Made by a program: the position numbers and the translations under genes. The notes below the pieces were generated by a model. That model worked only from the letters and a program-made list of their open reading frames with translations. It was not told the DNA's origin and made no database searches. From contig OY757947.1 of the NCBI GenBank assembly GCA_963585895.1, positions 37,795,450-37,859,449 of the forward strand: a stretch of 64,000 bases of DNA. The letters are read 5' to 3'. Position 1 is the stretch's first letter; each line of letters opens with the position of its first letter. The DNA comes from Sepioteuthis lessoniana (lineage: Eukaryota; Mollusca; Cephalopoda; Myopsida; Loliginidae). Shown in pieces: positions 11,921-24,012 of the stretch.

Positions 11921-12660
11921 AAACACTCTAAAAAAATAGAACCTGACTGTAATAGTCACATATTGATATTTACTAAGCGTAACTTAATCTGGAATTAAAT
12001 CTAAAATGATATTAATAAAATTTATACCTATTAGATTTTGTGATTACTGCAATCAACTAATTGAAGTGGGGAATTATATCTATGGACGATGCTCCGATGA
12101 AAATCTGCAATTCGGTTTGACCATTTTTTTTATATACACTGATTTTACAACTGAAATACAATTTTTAAATAAAATAAAAAAAACTTGGGTAGAATTATTT
12201 ACAGATCCCCATACTAGTGTAGAATATTCAGCCTAAGTAAAGAAAGAAAGCCCCCACCACCACCAAAAATAGGGTAGAAACGAATACCTACATGCGAATC
12301 CTCCTCCCCTCTCCCTTCCAAGCAGTAGCCCTACCAACTTCTATTTAAGTCCATAAAATGAGACATAACATGATAAACCAAGCTAGGAAAGAAGGCTCAT
12401 GTTCCACCCAAAGACAAGAGTCAAAAACTGGTCAGTAAAATCATATTGTCGTTCATTGAACTATCATTTAAAATGCATGAAGGATTTTATTTAAAAATTG
12501 TATTTACGTTGTAAAATCACGGCTGTACAATATCTGTATCTCAAATGTAAATGCAATTTTACCGTAAATCCAAATTAATATTCAACCTGGTCAAAGAAAC
12601 TAATTTTATTAAAACCCAAGAACCTAAGCAAACGTTAAATTGAATGCCTATAAGGATGCT

Positions 12661-13340
12661 AAGAAACAGAAATGAAAAAGTACTTTAATGAAAAAAAAAA
12701 TAGACGTTGACTGACTTATTTAAGACTTAATAATAAAAATCAGACCCCTTTTACAGTGAGTAAACGGAAATAAAGATGAGTTCATTTACATATTTAGAAA
12801 GATTTACTCTATAGAAGATATGCCAAAATAAGTACAAAAACAGTAAAAAGTTTTTATTGATTGAGTGCAGAACAATAAATGATTTGGGGCTACTATTCAC
12901 AGCTTTCAACCCACAAATATAATCTTGACATTTTTTGCGGCTCTTTTCAGTTCTCTACCCATGAAATAATAAGTTTGACATATAAGATTGAGTGAAAGCC
13001 TGAATTGCTATTAATAGTTAAGTGATCCTATATCCGATCATATAAAATGGGATGTTTTGCTTTTTTCCTAAGTTCTTTCAGTTTAGTTTCTGCTACTGTT
13101 TGATAGCTTTCGACTAAATATAGGTCTTTTAACAGCAGCTAAAAATATGGCCAATCATCTCGTTCCAATTATGTTAGTTTCTCGATGAGAGCTTTGTAAT
13201 TGGGTGATTGTTTTTTCTGATGGTGGTCACTCTTTATGCTACAGTGGCGTAAGTATTTGTAACTATTCAGGTCTCTATTATCCTCCTTTTTTCAAAAAAA
13301 TATATTTGTATTATACTTGATTTCTACTATTTTCCCGCCT
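12661..13340. repeat. Distal ZNF flank and W-like sequence
   Basis: Positions 12755-12880 match 37105-37235 (GAGTTCATTT, then AAAGATTTACTCTATA), the continuation of the locus 5 flank beyond its insertions. Positions 12885-12990 match the W repeat interior (compare 53650-53740). Nothing recognised follows to 13340. Confidence 0.5.
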
Positions 13341-13610
13341 CTTTTATATATATCTCGAGATCTTTAAAATGTGGGCTAGTTTCCTTAGCCGTTTTAGCAT
13401 TTTGTTTTGTTTTGACAGTTTTCTTCCATTTGGTCTGGGACATTTTGCAAAACCTTTTACATGTTGGATGTTCTCTGTAGCTCTCCATGTAGTGTCCATC
13501 TTTATTACATTAAAGGCACATCAAGGAAACGGGGATGTACCGTATCTAATTTTAATTTCCTTAACGGGAGTAAAACGGATTTCATGTATTTTAAACTAGA
13601 TTGAGCTATG
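13340..13610 (-). pseudogene. Possible retroelement zinc-knuckle relic
   Basis: Read on the minus strand, this stretch gives a broken CCHC-like motif (C-x2-C-N-K-D-G-H-Y-M-E-S-Y, last Cys lost, one internal stop) and then PTCKRFCKMSQTKWKK. That resembles tandem zinc knuckles in retroelement nucleic-acid-binding proteins. There is no long open frame on this strand. The plus-strand frame at 13369-13599 looks like its antisense. The assignment is tentative. Confidence 0.3.
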
Positions 13611-13829
13611 TCCACGTTATCTAGCAATTCAAATTATCTCATCTATCAAAAGTGATGTTAAATACTCCTAATGAAGGCGTGAATTTCTATTGATTGGTAA
13701 CGTTTCTAATATTTGCTGAAGATGATATCATTTTAGGTTTCATTTAAAAAGAAAGCATATTTTCTGATCGAAACTATGACAAAAGCACCTCCAAAATAAC
13801 CCGTTAACAGTTTGTTTTACCTAGTCGAT

Positions 13830-16320
13830 TTTCCGCTCACAGAAGTTTATGGTGGTCAATTCTTTTTAGTTCATTAGTAATTAAAAGAAATCTCGTATAT
13901 AATAGACCAATTTTTTTTCAGGAATAGTGGGTGGTGTGTTAAAAACGATTGTGAAATTTCGGGAAGGATTGGTGGAATCTTTCCCATGTGCTTTTCAGAT
14001 GGTTGGAAGGCAGATATTGATAATTATTCATCTAGTTCTTATTATATTTCATATTTTGCCCAAAAAGAAAAAAAAGAAAAGAAAATCAATGTCAGAAACT
14101 TTTTTTCGGGAGGTTCCATAGTCGTATAAGTCTAGGAGACAAAACTACGACTTGTTAAGAGTTTGACGCTGTTTAGAGGAGGAGATTTTCTTAGGTGATA
14201 GGAAGATATTGATCCCCTTCTTTTTAGCTTGTACAAATGAAAATTACTATAGATTTTGACAGGCAGTATTATTCTATACGAGGACATTCAAATTTGTTTT
14301 GGACGATAAAATTGACAAGAAATTAAATAACTTGTTTGCAGTTTTTATCGTCGATAAATGTAAACAATGAAATATCAGTAAAAGATATGCCAGCAGAACA
14401 ACTAATATGGACAATGATAAGGGAGAATTAGTTTTACCCAATATTCAACACGAAATATTCATTATTGAATAGTCACCCAAATTTACTGACTTACAAGTTC
14501 GTAACATACGTGAACTGAGATCAATATAGAATTGATTATTTTGGAGAAAATATAGTTTTCTGTCAGGCTGGGCTGATTGAGCCAGCAGTAATAATTTACT
14601 AAGCGTTTTGTTTAATGATTCACAAGGTCATAGAAAATGGGGGTAACTAAGGATAATCGAACTCGTTCGTGAAGGGTTGCTTGTCTACCTGGCTAACGAT
14701 TACACTTCCAGAAGCGCCCTGATTAAGCCAACAGATTATTTATTTCATAAATTCCAAGAATTAGGCACAATTTTTATGGTGGGCCTCAGTAGAAAAATAT
14801 TTCCCAATGAAAAACCACACTAAAAAGTCTAATCAGTCAAAGTTATTTATTTATTATTTTTATATCAATTTTAAACCTCCAATAAAAATGTTTAACCTCA
14901 ATTTTAGTCTCCTTCATTAACCAAATTCTTAGACGATTAAGTTACAAAAAATAATAAAATCAAAAATTGCCGGGAAGAACAAAAATTTACGTTATTTTAC
15001 CATATTTGCAATTTCTGAGGACATATATGATCAAAATGGAATAATTAGCCATTTCTTTTGGGTGGAACTGTCAATAAAGTTCCTTTACTAGTTTCTGTGT
15101 TGTCTCATGAAGAAAGCAAAGGTTAATTAAAAACTAAAACTAAAATAAAACAATTTTGCATTTTTAAGTCAAACAATTTAATTCTTAAATAAGATGTTCT
15201 AAATTAAATGAAAAAAGAAAAATTGTGTCACTTCTTAATTTTAAGAATTTATATCATATTTTTACCAAGAATCCAATAAATATGAAAACAATAATGCTAG
15301 CTTCATTTGCCAAAGCAGCTTGATGGCTACATCTTTTTCTGGACATACGATTCTTTATTGAACTTCAATTCACTTGTAAGTAAGTACATTTTCTCAACTA
15401 TTTAATAATGTATAATGTTAAATGTGGATTATAACCAATTCTCTGTGTAATCATTATTCATTTCAATTGTTCCTTTGGCAATAATTTTATTGTATATCCG
15501 TTGTTTATATTTATCGACTATGAAAACAACAAATAAACAATTTTAATAAACAACTTTATCGTCCGAAACAAAATAAAATGTACTCTTACTTATAAGTGTC
15601 ACGTATGAAAATTTCCTTTCATTTTATTTTAGTTTACCTAAGAATTACATACATATGTTATACTTACATTCAACTAACGAGATAAGAGTTTATGTCAATG
15701 ATTTTCTTCATTTTTTATGCAGTTTAAAATTACGTATTGTACTAGCAAAAAAAAACGTTGGGGGATTTTTTCCTTCATCCACAGTATCCTACACACAACA
15801 TCCCAGATGCCCACCAAAAATATTGGTCTTCCAAACAAACGAAAAGTACATGGGAAGCATCTATGAATTCTCCAACTAGCAAGACATCAGACTTTCATTT
15901 TCTGACCTCGCTAACCCTGAAAATATCTTCGTTGATAGTGTACGAGATGTTTTTGAATGATTAACGAACTAAAAAGAAATGACCACCGGAAACATTTGTG
16001 AGAAAGACAGGGAGACTGTTTTTCTATCCATCCCTAATTTCCTACGATTAATAGATTGTGATATTCCTTATTGGTATTTTCCTGAGGACATCTTGTTTGA
16101 TTGTGTGGGAGATTTCTTTGAATGATTAACTGCAAAGAACTGACCACTGCAAACTTCCATGAGAATGAGAGTTTTTTTTTAATTCTTTGGCAGTTTCCCA
16201 CTCGAACGTTATTGTGATATTTCAAATTGGTTTCTTCCTTTTTTTTTAATAGTATAACAACCATCGTGGTTTATTAAGTACTAAAAAAATTCCTGGGGAA
16301 GGACAATAATAATCGTGTTT
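13830..16320. repeat. Inverted pair of EZ repeats, copy 1
   Basis: The left arm (13830-14970, plus) and right arm (about 14990-16320, minus) are copies of one element facing each other. For example, the Z part (GACGATAAAATTGAC near 14304) reappears inverted near 15550. The whole arrangement recurs at 19310-21760. It contains no supported gene. Confidence 0.6.
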
Positions 16321-16329
16321 AACTTATTT

Positions 16330-17470
16330 AGACGGGAGTCTTTCAAGAAGAAACGGTTGAAAGCGAACCAGAACAAGAGTGGCATACAATTAGAGTACAC
16401 AGAACAAGACTTTGTTTGAAAAAAAATGAAAGAAATTAACATCAATATCCTCGTGGGAACCAGATATCATATGTGGAGAAGGACTATGAGATTCTTCTGA
16501 CTTAGTCAGTTAAACAACACGATATTATTAAGCTCTTATTTGGCTTGGTAACTAACGTAAGACTTTTGCAAAATCCTTGGCTGTTTGACTTAGTGCAAAA
16601 TATATATAGAATCCACTTTAATACTCGGCATTATTCTATATAGTCTTTGAACATTTTAAAAGTTTTATATTACTTTGCGGTTTTTTCTTTTAATAATGAT
16701 TTAACTACAATTCTCTTCACTGTTGTACAGCTAAGAAACGAAAAGAGACAATTCAAACGTCTCTCCAAAGTTGTCCATATAATAAAAAGCATCTTGATTG
16801 GCAGACCAATATGATGTAACTAAGTAGCCATTGGTCTAATGAGTAGAGTGTTCGCCAATGGTCTGTGAGACAAGGGTTCAATCCCAGCTTGAGTCATACC
16901 AAAGACTCGAAAAATAGCACTTTGTGCCACCTTGTTTAACACACAGCATTATAAGGGTAAAGTGAAGCAATCTAGGGAATGGAGTAGCCCACTCCCCTAC
17001 ACGTAGCTGTAGTAGCTATTGAAAAAGGAAGTTTTCCAGTCACCCTCGATTAAGGTCGCCAACTTTACCTACTTTACTTTTTAGTAGTCACACATTGGGC
17101 GACTATTCACAGCCTTGCACCCAAAAATTGAAAATATCCATTTTTGGCGGCTCTTTTCCCTTCTCTACACATGAAATAATAAGTGACCTGATTGGCTGAT
17201 TTGCATCACGTGGACTAATGAAATACGGATAATCTGAACCATAAAATATAGAAAATACTAATTTTTTTCCAAGAAAAGTGTATTATCAAAAACATTATTG
17301 ACCGAAATAAATTTAATAATAAGAAATGATCGATAAGATGAAATATAACTAATTATCTTAGAAAAGTTCATGAAATAGTGCATCATTGTTTAAATATAAA
17401 CAATGTATTCTCTGAAATTGATGAGGTATTACCAAATTCCAAACGAAATTTGGAATAAATGTAAAATAAA
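16330..17470 (+). repeat. W repeat, copy 2, interrupted by a SINE
   Basis: Positions 16330-16827 and 17085-17470 together match 53140-53990. The 53.6-kb copy runs through the point where the SINE sits here. Confidence 0.65.
16828..17082 (+). mobile_element. tRNA-derived SINE, family 1 (copy a)
   Basis: The head has pol III boxes: an A-box-like segment ending TAGAGTGTTCGCC, and a B box GGTTCAATCCC near 16890. The body shares CATACCAAAGACTC, AGCATTATAAGG and TGTAGTAGCTAT with 17889, 27325 and 55522 (inverted). It ends in a TTTAC/TTACTT tail. It is non-autonomous and presumably copied by a LINE. Confidence 0.8.
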
Positions 17471-17885
17471 ATTCTAATGTTTATGCCATTAATTTTTAAA
17501 GTGTTCAAACCAAATAACACGTGATGTAAGGGTTAGCAAACTTGATTGCTACACCATTAGGAGTGAGTTCGATCCTCACTTTGCGCCTCATATTTGTGCT
17601 TAGTATAAACTATAAGGAAAACTGCCCTTATACTTCACTTCAATCTTGTTTGTATTATAAACATCAACACACACATATACATAACTAACTTATTCGAACA
17701 TCGCTACTTTCTATTGCCTTTTCCTCATTTGTTTTATGTTATAAATGAATATTTGCTTAAACATTCTTTGAATATTAAAGATACTTTGTCTTTTAATAGT
17801 AGGGATGTTTCTCGTGCCTGATCATGATACAGTAATAATTTATTATACTACGTATCAGTCAGGAAGACTTTTTACCACTTTGTAC
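17471..17885 (+). repeat. T repeat plus possible SINE remnant
   Basis: A stretch at 17540-17600 has a good B-box-like word (GAGTTCGATCCTC) but no clear A box, so it may be the remnant of another tRNA-derived SINE. Positions 17660-17860 match 24990-25160 and 56460-56560 (T repeat), then enter a V repeat. Confidence 0.4.
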
Positions 17886-17888
17886 TTT

Positions 17889-18143
17889 GGCATAATGGTT
17901 AGAGTGTTCGCCAATGGCCCTTGAGATCTGGGTTCAATCCCAGGTCGAGTCATACCAAAGACTCAAAAAATCGTACTTGATGCTATCTTGCTTAACACTC
18001 AGCATTATAAGGTACTATCAAGGGTAAAGTGGAGCAATCCAGGGAAAGGAGTAGCGCCCTCCCCTACACCTCGGTGTAGTAGCTATCGAAAAGGGATCCT
18101 TCGGGTTACCCTCGACTACGGTCACCAACTTTACTTACTTACT
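17889..18143 (+). mobile_element. tRNA-derived SINE, family 1 (copy b)
   Basis: It shows the same head, body and TTAC tail as the copy at 16828. It interrupts a V repeat: the related sequence at 8850-8875 runs straight from CCACTTTGTA to GGTAAGTATAT. Flanking ACTTTGG and ACTTCTGG look like a diverged target-site duplication. Confidence 0.8.
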
Positions 18144-18700
18144 TCTGGTATGTATATTATATATGTGAAAAATCTTTTTATATGTAAATGAACTGCTCTT
18201 GATTTCCTTCCGTTTATTAACTGAGAAAATATCATTACATATAATAATGCTAATATTGATTTTTAGTGAGTGGGGAAAATTAAATTGCTCCATAGATGAG
18301 ACTGTAACAAATTCGACCACGCAGGGTTTGTGTAGATCTAGGATTAATGGCCATAAGTGTGTGCTTCTTACTACCCTTACCTTTAAAACAGAATCCTTCC
18401 CATGAGATTGTTGAGGAGTCTTAGCTCTTTGCCAGATGATATTTTGGGAATACAGAGGTGAAAATGAAATCACCGATATGTTTATGACAATAGCCTGTTG
18501 TGAATTTTTTCTGGGTGATTTATCCGAGAGAATTTTCAGAAATGACCTTCAATCAAATCAAAGAGATTATTTTAAAGAATATTAAACTCCAGAAGAAGTT
18601 GGTCAGTGATGTACGAAGTAAATTCATGGCAAGAAATATTCAATGCTTCGGAAAAAAGAAATGTTTTTAAAATGAGAATTCTCATATGATTAATATCTAC
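18144..18700 (+). repeat. V repeat, copy 3
   Basis: It matches 8870-9300 and 40970-41400, including ATTAATGCTAATATTG near 18243 and GATCTAGGATTAATGGCC near 18335. Confidence 0.6.
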
Positions 18701-18715
18701 GGGAAATGATACAAA

Positions 18716-18827
<112 letters not shown>

Positions 18828-18839
18828 TTGTAATATCGC

Positions 18840-19305
18840 AAATCCTGTGTTTTACCGACTAAAAAAAAAAAATAAATGATATTAAACAGTGATCTAATTA
18901 CGACCGCAATGGAAACTTTTTTCTTTTCCCCTTTTATTCCATTTTATATCCTCATATGCGGAAAAAATATAAAAAATGAAAAAATAAATTTAAAAAATAA
19001 AAAAAAAACCTTAAGAAACTCACTTTACCTATTTATAGTAGAACAAATCATTGACGCTCGAAACACTGATCAAGAAATATTAATTTTTAAAAGATCTGAA
19101 AATTGTTTAATTGAAAGACAAAATTCGAAAAATTCATTATTTCTTTTTCCATTGGCTAAAAGAAAAAAATCCTTTATACAATTTCAGCTTCTCTCCGATT
19201 AAAATTGATTAATCAAAATAGGACGACAATTGAAAACATTTTTCCCCACTTTTACCTTCTCTTTTTCCTTTTTACCCTCCCCCATGATTAAAAAATATAA
19301 AAAAA
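18840..19305 (+). repeat. R repeat, copy 1
   Basis: It matches 25180-25570 (CATTGACGCTCGAAACACTG, then TTCTTTTTCCATTGGCTAAA). The open frame 18876-19202 (108 residues) keeps a recognisable common stretch in the other copy, but its product is not recognised and the sequence is A/T-run rich. Confidence 0.5.
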
Positions 19306-19309
19306 TTTT

Positions 19310-22170
19310 TTTTTTAAATAGCTTTTATCATATTTTATGTTTTACCCAAAAAGAAAAAAAGTGAAATCATAAGCAGAAACTTTGTTTGTGAGGCTACATA
19401 GTCACAAAAGACTCAAGTGATAAAACTACGCCTTGTTGGGAATTTGAAGACGTTGAGAGGAGATTTTCTTAGGTGATAGGAAGAAATTACACACCCTTCT
19501 TTTTAGCTTGTACAAAAGAAAATTAAAGTAAATTTTGACAAGCAGTATTAATATATACAAGGAGATTCAAATGTATTTTGGACGATAAAGTTGACATGAA
19601 ATTAAATAACTTGTTTGTAATTTTCATCGTCAATAAACGTAAACAATAAAAGATCAGTAAAAGATTTGCCAACGGAACAACTAAAATGGACGGTGATAAG
19701 GGAGAATTAGTTTTACGCAATATTTAACACGAAATATACATTATTGAATAGTCAACCAAATTTGCTGATTTATAAGGGCGTAGTATACGTTTAACTGAGA
19801 TTCAAAGTAAAATTGATTATCCCGAAGAAAATATAGTTTTCAGTCTGGCTAAACTGACTAAGCCAGCAGTAGTAATCTACTAAGCTTAATGTGTCACAAG
19901 GTCATAGAATTGGGGGTAACTAAGGATAATTGAACTCGTTCGTGAAGGGTTGTTAGTCTACCTGGCTAACAATTACACTACCAGAAGCGCCCTGATTAAA
20001 CCAGTAAATTGTTTATTTCATAAATTCCAAGACTGATGCACAATTATTATGGTGGGCCTCAGTAGAAGAAATATTTCCCAATGAAAAACCACACTAAAAA
20101 GTCTAATCTGTCAAAGTTATATATTTATTATTTTTATATCAATTTTAAACCTCCAATAAAAATGTTTAACCTCAATTTTAGTCTCCTTTATTAACCAAAT
20201 TCTTAGACGATTAAGTTACAAAAATGAATAAAGACAAAAATTGCCGGGAAGAACAATAATGTACATTATTTCACCATTTTTTAAATTTCTGAGGATACAT
20301 ATGATTAAAATTGAATAATTAGCCATTTCTTTTGGGTGGAAGTGTCAATAAACTTCCTTTACTAGTTTCTGTGTTTTCTCATGAAGAAAGCAAAAATTAA
20401 TTAAAAGCAAAAACAAAAATAAAATAATTTTTCATTTTTAATTCAAACAAAAACTTAATTCTTAAATAAGATATTCTAAATTAAATGAAAAAGAAAAACT
20501 GTGTCACTTCTTAATTTTAATGATTTTTATTATAATATTTTTTACCAAGAATCCAATAAATACGAAAACAATACTGCTGGCTTCATTTGCTAAAGCAGCT
20601 TGACGGCTATTTGGACATCCGATTCTTTATTGAACTTCAATTCACTTGTAAGTACATTTTCTCAACTATCTAATAATGTATAATGTTAAATATGGATTAT
20701 AACCAATTCTCTGTGTAATCATTATTCATTTCAATTGTTTGTTTGTTTTTTTTCTCTTTTTTTGGCAATATTTCTATTGTATATCCGTTGTTTATATTAA
20801 TCAACTATGAAAACAACAAATAAACAATTTTAATAAACAACTTTATCGTCCGAAACAAAATTAAATGTACTCTTACTTATAAGTGTCACCTATGAAAATT
20901 TACTTTCATTTTATTTTAGTTTACCAAACAATTACATACATATGTTATACTAACATTCAATCATCGTGATAAGAGTTTGTGTCAATGATTTTCTTCTTTT
21001 TTATGCAGTTTAAAATTACGTATTGTACTAGAGAAAAAAACGTTGGGGGATTTTTTTCTGTCATCCACATTATCCAACACAAAACATTCTCAGACACCCA
21101 CAAAAAATGCAGTTCTGTCATTTAACACCTATACAATTACGTACCTTCCCCATGCGAAGATTTTTTGCAATAAACTGCTTTTTTGTGAAATAAGAACTAC
21201 GTAAGTAAATATCGATATTAGTCTTCCAGACAAACGAAAAATACATGGGAAGTATCTATAAATTCTTCAACTAGCAAGACATCAGACTTTCATTTTCTGA
21301 CCTAGCTAAACCTGAAAATGTCTTCGTCGATAGTGCACGAGATTTTTTTGAATGCTTAACGAACTGAAAAGAACTGACCACCGGAAACATTTGTGAGAAA
21401 GACGGGGAGCATGTTTTTCTATCCGTCCCCAATTTCCAACACATAACAGATTGTGATATTCCTTATTGGTATTTTCCGGAAGACATCTTGTTTGATAGTG
21501 TGCGAGATTTCTTTGAATGACTAACTGCAAAGAACTGACCACTGCAAACGTCCACGAGAAGGGGGGATTTTTTAAATGACCAACTGCAAACTTCCATTAG
21601 AATGAAAGGGGGGGCATTTTTTCTATCCGTCTCAGTTTATCACGCAAAAGTTATTGTGATCTTTCTCAATGGTTTTTTCCTATTTTTAATAGTACAACAA
21701 CAATCATGATTTATTAAATACTAAACGAATTCCTACGGAAGGACGATAATAATCGTGTTTAACTCATCTCTGAGAGGGGTAGGAGGAGATTCAAAACTTT
21801 CCAAATTGCATTTATTCAAAATTGAATGCGATAACGCGATTGGAGTTTGAACGATGTCACATTTGCCTCTCTACCAAGGGCACTTATTCCCATTTCCATC
21901 GCAGTTTCCCACCCGGGGAAGGACAATAATAATCGTGTTTAACTCATATCTGATAGATTGAAGTTTGAACGATGTCACAGTCCAGCACTTGTTCCCATTC
22001 CTCATTTGAAAAGTTGGGAAGTTAAATTCTACAATCTAAAAAAGAAACTAAACATAAAAACAAGTAAAACAAAAACTCATTTCATTTATATTCAATGATC
22101 AGTGAATTTTTGGTAAATATTTATAAAACTCAGAATGTTTTCCAAGTGCAGATTATTACAATTTTCATCA
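19310..22170. repeat. Inverted pair of EZ repeats, copy 2
   Basis: The plus arm (19310-20255) and minus arm (20256-22170) face each other, as at 13830-16320. The right arm extends further and its outer end is the inverse of 25570-26300. Two near-repeats of the phrase CAATAATAATCGTGTTTAAC occur (21740 and 21925). Confidence 0.6.
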
Positions 22171-22994
22171 ACAGGCAAATAAATTTTCTCAAATTTTTGC
22201 ACTTCAGTAAAATGTAGGTAATTTATTGACTTTTTTCCTCTAATCTTTCTTTTTCCTAATTGCAAACATTATCTTTCTATCTCTATTCAAGAGGAAATTC
22301 GACAGATTTTTATATTTCATTAAATGGTGTTGTTTATTAAAAATGTTTCCACTAAATAATGTCTCAAATATTTCAGTTGGGTAAGTTGAGTAAAGAATTT
22401 ATTATATTTGCATTTTCCTATACGATCATTCATGTCTCTACTGATGATTAAAATGTTTAATTTGAGATTGTGAAAAATAAAGAAATTAAAGATCATTGTC
22501 GAAATGAGCTTTTCATTTCATTACTGACTTAATGGGACTGAAGGATAAGATAATCCTAGATTATCAAACTTGTTTCTTACTGTCTTTAACCCATTTCACT
22601 TTAAATTGACTAAATGACATTAAATGTCGCCCTGTGTCTTTCCATCACAAAAAGCTTATTTCATATATTCGTCGATTAAAAAGAAATAATACTGGTTACA
22701 CTTGCCAATATTTAAAATCAGATTATTCTGATCATATGTATATTATTGTGGTCTATGAAGAGAAGGAAAAGGAGAGGCTGAATATCAGATTCTTCTTCCT
22801 TTTGTAATACGCGACATACGTACTTAAATGTAATGTAGATTCCATTTCTATTTTGAATTATAGAAACCATTTAAATGCAAATATAATGCACAAAACTAAA
22901 CGATTAAGTATTTTTCAAAACTTTATTAAGAGTTTCTTTTTGAAATATACGATTTCTATAAACTACATTTCTTTATAACTCTTCCTTCTCTAAA
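22171..22994. other. Upstream region of locus 4; no gene recognised
   Basis: This is AT-rich DNA leading to the putative splice acceptor of locus 4. The promoter or first exon of locus 4 may lie here or further upstream, but I cannot place it. Confidence 0.4.
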
Positions 22995-23026
22995 TTGATA
23001 GTTTTTTCTTGTTTTATCGATTGCAG
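22995..23026 (+). other. Putative 3' splice site of the ZNF exon, locus 4
   Basis: A T-rich tract (GTTTTTTCTTGTTTTATCGA) ends in TTGCAG at 23021-23026. The same block is found, inverted, at loci 3, 5 and 6. It lies 212 nt before the ATG at 23239, so the exon would begin at 23027. Confidence 0.55.
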
Positions 23027-23238
23027 ATTTTTTTACCCGCAGCATTTCTTCCATGCAGTATTTTCTTGGTTACCAGTATTTTCAAAGAAATCCCCCTGGA
23101 AATAAATTAAATGAATATCTACAGAACACAAATTGTATGCTTTTGAAGGAAATAGTCTTCTGAATTTTGCTTTTTTCATGTAAGTTATGGCGTATATGCA
23201 GATAAACACTGGAGAGAAATAAAAAATTTTAATAAAAC

Positions 23239-24012
23239 ATGCAAACACGCATCAAAGAAAAGCCAATCTCTTGCAAAATATGCGGCTCATCATTTTCCAC
23301 TAAATCCGAGGTCGAAGTGCATATACAAACACATTCTGATGAGAAGTCATATACTTGTGAAATGAGTGGCTCTAGCTTTTCAACGAATTCGGGAGTTCAA
23401 GTGAATATGCAAAGACACAGAGGAGAGAAACGATATCTTTGTGAAATTTGTCAATCTTCCTTTACACAACAATCAGATTTAGTAAGGCATATAAGGACAC
23501 ACACTGGAGAGAGGCCTTATTCATGTGAAGTTTGTGAATCTTCCTTTTCCCGAAAATCAACTTTGGATACACATAGTCTAACTCACACAGGTGAGAGACC
23601 ATACTCCTGTGACATATGTAACTCTTCCTTTTCCCGAAAATCACATTTGGATGATCATAGTCGAACACACACAGGAGAGAGGCCATATTCCTGTGACATA
23701 TGTGATTCTTCCTTTTCCTATAAATCAGGCTTGCATAGGCATAGTCGAATTCACACAGGTGAGAGACAATACTCCTGTGACATATGTAACTCTTCCTTTT
23801 CCCAAAAATCACATTTGGATGATCATAGTCGAACACACACAGGAGACAGGCCATATTCCTGTGACATATGTAACTCTTCCTTTTCCCGAAAATCACATTT
23901 GGATGATCATAGTCGAACACACACAGGAGAGAGGCCATATTCCTGTGACATATGTAACTCTTCCTTTTCCCAAAAATCACATTTGAACAGGCATTTGAAA
24001 ACACATATATGA
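23239..24012 (+). CDS. C2H2 zinc-finger protein, nine fingers (locus 4)
   Basis: This is a complete frame of 257 residues. The start is supported by in-frame TAA TAA just before it (about 23230-23235) and by the matching start of locus 6 (MQTENKEKP against MQTRIKEKP). Finger 1 is [21 protein letters not shown]. Finger 2 is degenerate (CEMSG...NMQRH). Fingers 3-9 are canonical and joined by TGERPY or TGDRPY linkers. Contact residues (-1,2,3,6) for fingers 3-9 are QSDR, RSTT, RSHD, YSGR, QSHD, RSHD, QSHR. It is presumably a nuclear DNA-binding protein. No KRAB, SCAN or BTB domain is seen, although an upstream exon could add residues. It is the best-preserved locus in the window. Confidence 0.88.
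   Translation: MQTRIKEKPISCKICGSSFSTKSEVEVHIQTHSDEKSYTCEMSGSSFSTNSGVQVNMQRHRGEKRYLCEICQSSFTQQSDLVRHIRTHTGERPYSCEVCESSFSRKSTLDTHSLTHTGERPYSCDICNSSFSRKSHLDDHSRTHTGERPYSCDICDSSFSYKSGLHRHSRIHTGERQYSCDICNSSFSQKSHLDDHSRTHTGDRPYSCDICNSSFSRKSHLDDHSRTHTGERPYSCDICNSSFSQKSHLNRHLKTHI

Larger units (their letters stand above)
11069..12660 (-). repeat. 5' flank of locus 3, shared with loci 5 and 6
   Basis: It matches 30587-31663 (locus 5) and, over much of its length, 43731-45020 (locus 6). It includes a TGEK-like relic near 11125, a putative splice acceptor at 11308, a GATA tract (11886-11920) and a CCCCCACCACC segment near 12250. The match to locus 5 stops exactly at CCTATAAGGAT (about 12657), where the RTE element enters the other copy. 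The promoter could lie here but cannot be placed. Confidence 0.65.

Noticed and set aside
13369-13599. Plus-strand hydrophobic 76-residue protein
   Set aside because: It is probably antisense of a retroelement zinc-knuckle relic, with no signal or homology I can recognise.
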